Shown piece after piece: positions 56,755 to 64,000 of a stretch of DNA of 64,000 bases (the first letter of the stretch is position 1; every line of letters begins with the position of its first letter). Origin of the DNA: Simmondsia chinensis (Eukaryota > Streptophyta > Magnoliopsida > Caryophyllales > Simmondsiaceae); NCBI GenBank assembly GCA_018398585.1, contig JAGTTD010000003.1, forward strand, positions 11,416,637 to 11,480,636. The letters run 5' to 3'. The notes beneath the pieces are model-generated. The model ran no database searches. It was not told where the DNA came from and was given only the letters and a program-made list of their open reading frames with translations. The translations under genes and the position numbers were made by a program.

Positions 56755-58400
56755 CATAAAGCCAATCACCTATGACATGAAGAATGCTCTAGAGCAAAGA
56801 CGACGAACTGATAGAATCTAACACTAACACTATGATGTTGAACTCATCGCATGAATTGTCCAAAAGCTCCTTCCTTGAAGGTGGTTCAAATGAACTCAGC
56901 AAGGCTAAAGTGAGGAAGGATCAAAAAGGAGAAACAAGATGTGCTGCATAATCAAAGCCTAGTTCCACTTAGCAAAACGACGAAATCCTAGATTACCCTT
57001 GCACCTAGGATAGCAAAGATGCCTCCATGCCACCATTGCCTTCCCCCCGCCGCCCCGCCGCTCGAAGTTAGCAAAGTGCCACGCCCAAGGAAAGCAGCTA
57101 ATGTCGACTCAATCTTCTTTATCATCGTCCTCAAGAGCATGAAGACCGATGACTAGTAGACCTGAATAGCAAAGAGGACTAACCTAATAAGCTACAAGCA
57201 GCCCGCATACGACAGAGAATGAGAGGTCCATAGCCAAAATACGAGACAGGATGCGATCGCGAAGCGGCTTGCAGTCCACATACTGCATCTTAGAAGTAAT
57301 AAGCGGCACTTCCAAATACCGAATAGGGCATTACCCAAGACTGAATCCTAGAACACCAGGTATATCAGTCTGAGTCATAGAAGCAATTTTGGTCAGAAAA
57401 ACAATACTCTTTGCTGCATTTAAGGAGAGCCCTAAAACAGCAAAGTGATATAGAGCCTCGCGAACAATTGTGACACTGCCCAAATCACCCTAACAGAAGA
57501 TCATCAAGTCATCGGCGAAGCGTAAGTATGTGAGCCCAGTGCGATGGCAGCATGGGTGATAATGAAACCTTAGGTCACCAATAGCCCGGTGAAGCAATCC
57601 TTGGAGATCCTGCATAGCAATTACAAAATGATAAGGAGCGGGCCACCTTGACAAACACCCCGACTAGAGTGGAAGAAACCCTCAAGTTTGCCATTAATGG
57701 TGACAGAAAAGTAGGCTGTAGAAAGGCACTCTCAGACTCAACCAACCATGATCTTGGGAATCCCCATACTCCTTATACCGGCCACAATGAAGTCCCAACG
57801 AATTGTGTCAAAAGCCTTGCAGATATCAACCTTCAGCACAAAGCAAGGCGAAACCTAAAGATGATAATCACGCATAAACTCTAGCTTCAACCAAATGTCA
57901 TCTAAAATCCAACAGCCCAGGACAAAAGTAGTCTAAGCATCATCGATCAGCCCTAGAAGGACACCCTTCGTCCTATTTGCGAGGATCTTAGTGATACATT
58001 TATATATCATATTGCAACTGGAGATAGGGTGAAAGTAACCAAAATTGGAGAGAGTCTCTATTTTAGGCACAATACAGATCCTGGTGGTATTCAGAGTGCC
58101 CAGCATGCGCACTAAAGTAAAATGACTGCATAGCTCTGATAACTCCACCACCCATCACCTCCCAAGGCCTCTTAAAAAAGAGGGAAGTATAACCATCAGG
58201 CCTAGGGGCCCTATCATCACCAATAGAAAAGAGGGCATCACAGACCTCAACAGCAAAGATCGGGGAAATCAATGGGCAAGCCTGATCCTTAGAATTATGA
58301 GCCTCAAAGAGGTCTAAAGCATCCTCAGTCAGCGGACCATTAGGCTCAATCAATAATTCCTAAAAAATTACAATCCCAGTGCGGGAGATCAACTGCATAT
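56755..58400 (-). pseudogene. L1 ORF2 reverse transcriptase
   Basis: From 58353 down: FAVEVCDALFSIGDDRAPRP, DGYTSLFFKRPWEVMGGG (58063-58353), then ICIVPKIETLSNFGYFHPIS, SCNMIYKCITKILANRTKGV (57933-58151). The catalytic block at about 57480-57545 reads HRTGLTYLRFADDLMIFC with FADD intact, followed by RYLEVPLI, LRDRILSRI and FAIQVYWSSVFML (57100-57330). The order and wording match plant L1 RT. It is broken by many stops and frameshifts. Confidence 0.85.
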
Positions 58401-58783
58401 CATAAGTCCTCGCACCATCTCGACCAACTACCGATGCAATCCAGTTCCTGTCTTGCCGATGGAGAACAAACCGTTGGAAGAACCAAGTGCTCTAATCCTT
58501 GAGTGAAAGCCAATGAATACGTGACTTATAATGAAATGCCTCCTCATCCTGACATAAGTGCACTCACGGTAAAGGCAGTGCTCCCGTAATTGAAGGACAG
58601 GACACTCAGGGTCCTCATGTAATGCTCTCTGACCTAGGACTCATGCATCTCAAGCCACCTCAACTCTGGCTAAAATATGACAGAAATGATGAGTATTAAG
58701 GGCTTTCAACTCACTCCTTAGAAACTACAGCTTCTAAGTGAGCTGAAACTCAAGAATTTCCTCAATACCAGAGTTCCTAACTC

Positions 58784-59521
58784 TCATAACAGTAGGAAGG
58801 AAATCATCATGATATGCCTAGAAGTTAAAGAACTTGAAAGGAAGTCGCCTGGCACAACGCTCCCAAGCCCTCTAATAATAATAGCACTATGATTAGAAAC
58901 AATACAATGAGCAAGAACCTTAGCTGAGGCAGCAGGGAAGTCATGAAGCCAACCCTTACTGAAAAGGCACCAATCAAGTTGCTTGAGGATCAATCTGTGA
59001 CCCTCAGTGCCATTAGACCATGTGAAATGAAGTCCAGAGTAAGAAAGAGTTGTAAGCTCAAACTCAGTAACACACTCCAAAAAATCATCTAGATAACCAG
59101 GCCAACTCTCCTGGCCATCACATCTATTGGAAGGTCTAATGATAGCATTGAAATCCCCAAGAAGGATCCAAGGCTTACCCAGAAAATTGGTACTAACATC
59201 TCGAAGGTAATCCTAGAGCGCTCGATGAGGGCTTGGCTCATTAAAGCCGTAAACAAAGGTGCCAAAAAATCCCACAGCTCCAAATAAAATAGAAAAATGA
59301 CGTGTAAGGAACTGATCACCTCCTCGAATCAAATCAACATGATAATTACCCAGGTCCCAAGCAACGATAATACAACAATAAGAGGAGCAGACCCCACTAT
59401 AGAAAAACTTCAATCCATCAGCACATTGAGCAATCACAGCCTCTACATCAGATGGTATGATTTTGGTTTCAACAAAACCAACAACAGATAAGCAATTGGA
59501 AGAAATCCAATCTCGAACCAC
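58784..59521 (-). pseudogene. L1 ORF2 apurinic-type endonuclease
   Basis: The minus strand reads MVRDWISSNCLSVVGFVETK at the start (conserved VETK metal-site block), GFFGTFVYGFNEPSPHRALW, then KPWILLGDFNAIIRPSNRCD (59100-59175, the GDFN block), FELTTLSYSGLHFTWSNGTE, LDWCLFSKGWLHDFP and VSNHSAIII (SDHS-type block, here SNHS). The catalytic-domain order is complete, but frame changes occur near 59220 and 59090. The enzyme nicks target DNA to prime reverse transcription. The Asp-to-Asn in the last block would disable it. Confidence 0.85.
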
Positions 59522-59982
59522 ACGAGAAGAATTATGGTTGTTTAGGCCCCTAATGTTTCAACAGCTGATCACCATGATGAAACATCTATGAGGTAAGTCG
59601 ACCCCCACAGTCGGTAGTCGCAAGAGTACAAGGCCCTACATGAGGTGCAACCACTGGAGCCTCAACACAGCTAGAAGTGGAGGCACCCGACACACTATCA
59701 AACTAGTCCGATATGTTGAAACTAGGCGCACTAGCGTCATGGTTCAAAGTACAGATAAGGGGTGTAGTGACCCCGATAATGGCACCCTGAGCTTCCTCCA
59801 CCTTAGAAGGGACATCACAAGTTCCACAAGTAGATGAGGAGATGGGCATGAAAAAGTCAACAAAAGTCCTCAGAGGGAGAGAAAGAGAGCCTGAAGCTGA
59901 GTGAACGATACAAGTAGAAGACTAGCTACGTGGATAAGAATGCAAAAACACATTCCTCTCCACCACAGCATGGCCCGGGCCA

Positions 59983-60890
59983 CTAGTCAGTCCCCAAACT
60001 CTGACCCAAGACATGCTCAGGGGACCCTGCACTAGGTTGGTGCTGAGTCGCTACTCCAATAATACCAAAAAATATAGGTGAGTCGGTAGAAAGGCATGGT
60101 CCACATAGCTCAAAATAATCAAGTACAACTTCTTCCCTTAGGCCCAAACCGCACGACCTAACCCCATCACCATCCTCCCCAGCATGCGACCCACTATGGG
60201 AAAGCCACTCCAAAATAGGCTGATTTCCCCTTGCCGATCCACTAAAGGAAAGCCCCTCCAAATTAAGTCCATTTCCCCTTATGTTAGCCTCACTAGAGGA
60301 AAGCCTCTCTAAAATAGCCCCATTTCCTATGAGAGAAAGCCTCCCCAAAATAGCCCCATTTCCCCTTGAAATAGAGGAAAGCCGCTCCGAAACAGGCCTA
60401 TTTCTCCTTGAAGTAATTGGCCCAACAAGGCAAGAGGCTCAAGGCCCAGCTGAAGAAACACGCAGCCCACTAGCTGGATTAGCAGAAGAAGCACTGCGCA
60501 GCCCGGGAGCTGGGCCAATAGAAGCCACAAGGATTGGCCTAGGCATGTCAATGCCCAGCCCATCAACAGGCGGCCTAATATCATCCATCCTTGGCCCAAC
60601 AAAAGTTACATCATTCCTTGGCCCATGAGGGGAAGACCCAACCAAACTAGGCCGAATTTCCCTTAGGCTACTAGCGACCAACCCATCTCCCTCAACAACA
60701 TTGCCCAGCCCAGAATTTTCCACCACCACCTTGCGCCGCCAGCATCACTGCCTCGATTTTTTTGGGGCCACCTACTCCGGCTGCACACAGGAGGGAGTAA
60801 CAATATTCGGGACTTGACAAGAATGGCCAAAAAATTGACATTTGCGATGAACTTTCCACATACCTTCAAACTTAATAGTCACCGGTATAT
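59983..60890 (-). pseudogene. L1 ORF1 remnant: zinc knuckle and repetitive tail
   Basis: The start of the LINE segment at about 60890 reads IPVTIKFEGMWKVHRKCQFF, then GHSCQVPN, the end of DUF4283 and its knuckle with one Cys apparently lost. The tail (60730-60440) is rich in Gly, Pro and Ser (DIRPPVDGLGIDMPRPILVA). It is followed by tandem copies of a ~20-residue motif of the form GNGAILERLSSSEANIR (60430-60150). DUF4283 itself is missing, so the LINE is truncated here or was joined to the copia by recombination. Frame changes occur at about 60720 and 60440. Confidence 0.65.
60150..60430 (-). repeat. Coding tandem repeat in L1 ORF1 tail
   Basis: About five units of 45-66 bp around GAGGAAAGCC(T/C)CTCCAAAAT and AGCCCCATTTCCCCTT (plus strand). 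They translate on the minus strand as variants of GNxxILExLSxSGS. Confidence 0.7.
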
Positions 60891-60891
60891 T

Positions 60892-61990
60892 GTCAACCAA
60901 AAAAATATAATAAGTAGTAGAACGAATCTCATCATTAACGGCCACCCAATTGGCATCACGGTATCCATCTAATAGTATGAATTTATTGTATTGTAAACCC
61001 CAATCCAAGGTACCTTATAAGTACCTTAACAGTCTAATTAAAGTATTCCAATGCTCATTATTAGGATTATGGGTATAACGACTGAGTCTACTAACAGTAT
61101 ATGCCATATTAGGTTGAGTGTAGTTCATTAGAAACATGACACTACCAATTATATTAGCGTATTCAACCTATGATACAACATCCCCTTTGTTTTTCTTTAG
61201 GTGAACACTAGGATCACATGGGGTGTTAACGGGAGTGTCATCAACATGACCAAATTTTTTTAAGTATCTTTACCACATAATAAGATTGACTAAGAGTCAA
61301 ACCCTCAGGAGCCCTTTTTATTTTTACACCTCGTATCACATCAGCCTCACTCAAGTCCTTTTATGTCAAAACATGAGCTTAAAAATATTTTATGGAATTT
61401 ACAACATTAGCACTCGTACCAAAAATAAGCACGTCATCCACATAAAGACAAATGATCGCACACCTGTTCTCATCACATTTAGAATACGCATATGCATCAC
61501 ACTACTAACAACAAAACCATGCATAACCAATGTACTCAAACTTTTGGTGCAATTGTTTAGGAGCTTGTTTAAGACCATACAAGGATTTTATAAGTTTGCA
61601 TACTTTATTCTCTATTCTAGAGACAACAAACCGTTATGGTTTTCCAAGTAAATTTCTTCCTTAAAGTCACTATTTAAAAATGCGGTTTTGATATTCATTT
61701 GATATGCTACAAGATTATAAATAGATGCGAGAGCTATCAAAGCTCTAATAGTAGCTAGCTTAGTTATAGGTGAGTGGGCGTTGGAGAAATCTATTTCGTG
61801 TTTCTTGGTATAGCCCTTAGTTACTAATACGGCCTTAAACTTATTGATACACCATTTTTTTTCCTTGGTATAGTCCTTAGTCACTAATATGGCCTTAAAC
61901 TTATTGATACACCCTTTTTTTCCTCAGTTTCTTCCTAAACACCCACTTACACCCAACTGGTTTGCATTCCCTAAGAAGGTCTACTAGAAT
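60892..61990 (-). pseudogene. Copia reverse transcriptase and RNase H (minus-strand element)
   Basis: From 61884 down: CINKFKAVLVTKGYTKKHEI, DFSNAHSPITKLATIRALIA, LASIYNLVAYQMNIKTAFLN, then across frames KYANL..PCMVLNKLLNNCTK, a CLYVDDVLIFGTS block near 61430 (YVDD intact), CDPSVHLKKNKGDV (about 61200) and the start of RNase H at 61008: DWGLQYNKFILLDGYRDANW, EIRSTTYYIFLVDN. RNase H stops at 60892, at the L1 junction. A 60-bp phrase with CCTTAGT(T/C)ACTAATA(C/T)GGCC is duplicated at 61805-61918. Confidence 0.85.
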
Positions 61991-62029
61991 CCGTGTTATT
62001 ACTCATAGAGTCTAGTTCACTGTTAATAG

Positions 62030-62569
62030 CCTCTCTTTAAAAAGGCGCATCTATAAATTTCATTACTTCGTCATATGTCTTAGGATCTTCCTCTATAAGG
62101 AATTTATTAACAAAACATCCATCTAAAACAGTATATTCAGACAGAAATGCAGTTATAAAAATCAAGTCCAAAACTAGTATCAATTCTATCCCTCTTACTT
62201 CTTCTAATTTCATGAACCTCAAGTTCAGGGGACATGTGACTGGATGATGATATAGATGCAATAGGCAAACCAGGCAATGAAATATGCATAGATTCTTTCG
62301 TAGGAAATTTAAGCTTAAAGAATATTACATCTCAAAATTTCATTATTTTTACCAAGCTGAGGGCTCAAGTCATTTATTAACTTACACCTATATGCAGCAT
62401 TGTTCATGGCATAACCAATAAAGATGTCATCCACAGTTTTAGAACCTATTTTACTTCTTTTAACTTCAAGAATTCCTACTTTAGCTAAACACCCCCGCAC
62501 TTTGAGGTATTTCAAGTTAGGCGAGTAACCCTTCTGCGGTTCATACGATATTTTATCTAACTTTTTGTG
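62030..62569 (-). pseudogene. Copia integrase C-terminus and spacer (minus-strand element)
   Basis: At 62315-62569: PHKKLDKISYEPQKGYSPNL, KYLKVRGCLAKVGILEVKRS, KIGSKTVDDIFIGYAMNNAA. This is the post-catalytic integrase region of copia (HKK.DKTPYE.WKG..PNL.YL.VWGCLAKV). At 62037-62261: LEEVRGIELILVLDLIFITA and FLIEEDPKTYDEVMKFIDAP, the spacer leading to RT. The upstream integrase core is missing; a 167-bp repeat (62570-62735) takes its place. Confidence 0.85.
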
Positions 62570-62736
62570 TGGAGATATGGGGAATAACATTATCCGAGTA
62601 AAAAGGAGAAATAGATATTTGAGTAAAATGTGGAAACAATAGTGGGAGACGAAAACTGCCTTCAAATTCCACAACGGAAAAATCCCCATCCCCACCCACG
62701 CCCGGGTGCGGTCTACTTGGGATTTTCTAGTTCAAG
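62570..62736 (-). repeat. 167-bp direct repeat, copy A
   Basis: Shares with copy B (63084-63250) the run GGAGATATGGGGAATAAC, AGGAGAAATAGATA, TGGAAACAATAGTGGGAGA, AAATCCCCATCCCCACCC and GATTTTCTAG. Lies exactly where the copia integrase reading frame begins. Confidence 0.85.
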
Positions 62737-62759
62737 TGTTTTTTCAGCGGACAGTTTCC

Positions 62760-63083
62760 AGTTTTGATCGTCTAGATTGATGTGACAAATCAATTTTTGC
62801 GGCATCATGTATTTTTTCTTATGTTTCAACTATGCTTTGTAGTTATCCTAGGATGGTTGCAAATTTTTTTATCAAATAGTCAGCTTGGAAGGTTTCACAT
62901 ATTTTCATCCCTACACTTATTATATTAGTACAAAGGTTTTCATATTCATGAATTTGGTCTAAAACCAGTTTTTTATCAGTTATTGGATACGAAAGCCACC
63001 TACTACAAACATATTTTATCGCAATACTAACGTGTAGTAGGTGGATTTTTTTGAGAGAATCAAGCAACACCACAAGTTTTTGG
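62760..63083 (-). pseudogene. Copia gag fragment between the paired repeats
   Basis: The minus strand reads LSYPITDKKLVLDQIHEYEN, LCTNIISVGMKICETFQADY, LIKKFATIL, matching the UBN2-type gag block of copia elements (..DQ.HEYE.L...I..EGMK..E.LQA..LI.K.P..W). It is about 100 codons, ending in stops, and is bounded by the two 167-bp repeats. It belongs to the same strand as, and is probably from the same element as, the integrase at 62030-62569, with the interval between deleted. Confidence 0.8.
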
Positions 63084-63250
63084 TGGAGATATGGGGAATA
63101 ACGTAATCCAAGCACAAAGGAGAAATAGATACTTCAGTAAAACGTGGAAACAATAGTGGGAGATGAAAACCGCCTTTCAAATTGCACAATGGAAAATCCC
63201 CATCCCCACCCGCGCCCGGGTGTGATCTACTTGAATTTTCTAGCTCAACA
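63084..63250 (-). repeat. 167-bp direct repeat, copy B
   Basis: Partner of 62570-62736. On the minus strand it begins TGTTGAGCTAGAAAATTC and ends CCATATCTCCA, a TG...CA outline. Confidence 0.85.
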
Positions 63251-63389
63251 CACTTTACCAATATTATTAGATGAGGGGGTACATAAACAAGAAACTCTCA
63301 CCCCCCTCACACCCCCTCTCTCCCTCTCTTCTATCTTCCTATGTGGGACAAAGTTTCTACTGCAACATTCAAAATTTACTTCAAATACT

Positions 63390-63778
63390 TAAAGCACGTG
63401 GAACAAAGATGACAAGCTCTGAAGAACATAATTTCTCACATTATCATCAGCAAAGGAGCAGAGGAACAATGCTGTTTCCTTCAACATATTACACTAACAT
63501 TTCAATTGGTGCCTCTATGGCAAGTAACAATAACGTCAATACGGGCCCTTTCTTGTACATTCACTATGAGCTTGAGAGTTATGAATGGTGGTGAAATCCT
63601 TACCATAATGCGGCTCCATTATACCAGAAACCAATCTCAAAAGTGCGTGTTTCATATCCCGAATGAACGGTTTGCATACTCCTGGACCAATGCTCCGAAA
63701 AGTGACCGTCGTTCAAGCAAGCGTGATGGTTTGTCAAATTCTTTTGCTCGTCCTGCCAAAAGGGTTCATACAAATTAG
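63390..63778 (+). pseudogene. Possible host-gene terminal exon remnant, unidentified
   Basis: A frame from about 63392 (KARGTKMTSSEEHNFSHYHQ) stays open through NNVNTGPFLYIHYELESYEW to a TGA at 63592. It continues in the same frame as NPYHNAAPLYQKPISKVRVS and YPE before a second stop. At that point the +1-shifted frame reads [38 protein letters not shown] to TAG at 63778. Composition and continuity look like true coding sequence and unlike any retroelement protein I know. I cannot name the product. One in-frame stop and one shift suggest a pseudogene or mis-spliced exon. Confidence 0.35.
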
Positions 63779-64000
63779 TTAAGAATAGCTATCAAAATAG
63801 CTTCAGATAATAGGTAAAGAACTGTCAATGATTTCACGATCACGCTACTATCAATTAGGCTTTAACCATGGATAAAGTCAAGGTCTGCTTTAATCCTTTT
63901 ACTAACAATAATGAGATTTGAACAAGATAGCTCTTCAATAAAAAGGTAGCGATACCAAGTCAAAGAACCAATTATCCCAGAAGTCTACGTTATTTAGATG
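63779..64000. other. No gene recognised
   Basis: AT-rich sequence to the window end; no motif seen. Confidence 0.4.

Larger units (their letters stand above)
53807..60890 (-). mobile_element. L1-type LINE, ORF1 remnant to poly(A)
   Basis: On the minus strand: ORF1 knuckle and repeat region (60870-59980), apurinic-type endonuclease (59521-58784), RT (58400-56800), zf-RVT domain (55060-54700), a 3' UTR and a poly-A tail seen as nine T at 53807-53815 (ACTGACATACC then A run on the minus strand). A hairpin (53989-54587) sits in the 3' UTR side and a solo LTR (55371-56754) between RT and zf-RVT. The tail joins Retrofit-like RT on the left. On the right, truncated ORF1 abuts RNase H of a different, minus-strand copia, so simple insertion does not explain both flanks. 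Confidence 0.85.

Overview
The window reads as nuclear DNA from a flowering plant, in a repeat-rich, gene-poor (heterochromatin-like) stretch. Almost every coding trace belongs to plant retroelement families: Ty1/copia proteins of Tork/Tnt1 and Ale/Retrofit type, Ty3/gypsy Tat/Athila gag and protease, L1-type LINEs with DUF4283/zinc-knuckle ORF1 proteins, and RTE-type LINEs ending in GTTGTT. Two DNA elements of hAT type are also present. I found no intact host gene, tRNA, CRISPR array or bacterial feature. Nearly all reading frames carry stops, frameshifts or lost catalytic residues.

Layout. 1-7000: minus-strand Ty3/gypsy gag-pol, split by an LTR-like insert (4772-6190). 8337-9268: GAGC-rich hAT-like element. 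9271-21055: plus-strand Tnt1-like copia carrying three nested insertions: an ORF1-only L1 (11193-14312), a 30-bp retroposition scar (14780-14809), and a coding-free LTR element (15170-20540) inside its 3' LTR. 21136-25524: a structurally complete LTR retrotransposon with an exact 5-bp target duplication. In place of gag-pol it has one long eroded frame that begins with a PTB/hnRNP-L-like RNA recognition motif. 25542-27139: hAT-like element with an exact 8-bp duplication.

28262-38001: minus-strand RTE LINE split by an Athila/Tat-like gypsy element (30776-37783, target duplication GCACA). 38285-38525: a compact unit joining a 5S rRNA-like head to an RTE/Au-SINE-like tail. 39054-40725: 3' end of an L1. 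41340-41890: gypsy RT remnant. 41900-53808: plus-strand Retrofit-like copia interrupted by a second RTE copy (42098-43516) and by a composite minus-strand copia with two long LTRs and part of a third (44679-52905). 53807-60890: long minus-strand L1 containing a 600-bp hairpin (53989-54587) and a solo LTR (55371-56754). 60890-63083: minus-strand copia broken by paired 167-bp repeats. 63390-63778: possible host exon remnant.

The most interesting object is the 21136-25524 element. Its ends look like a chromovirus-type Ty3/gypsy element (initiator-Met primer site, a short pol C-terminal stub, purine tract), but its coding body is an RRM-headed protein I cannot match to any gag or pol. The next most interesting are the 5S-headed SINE-like unit, the ORF1-only LINE, the hairpin, and the GTCGAC palindrome arrays upstream of LTR TATA boxes.
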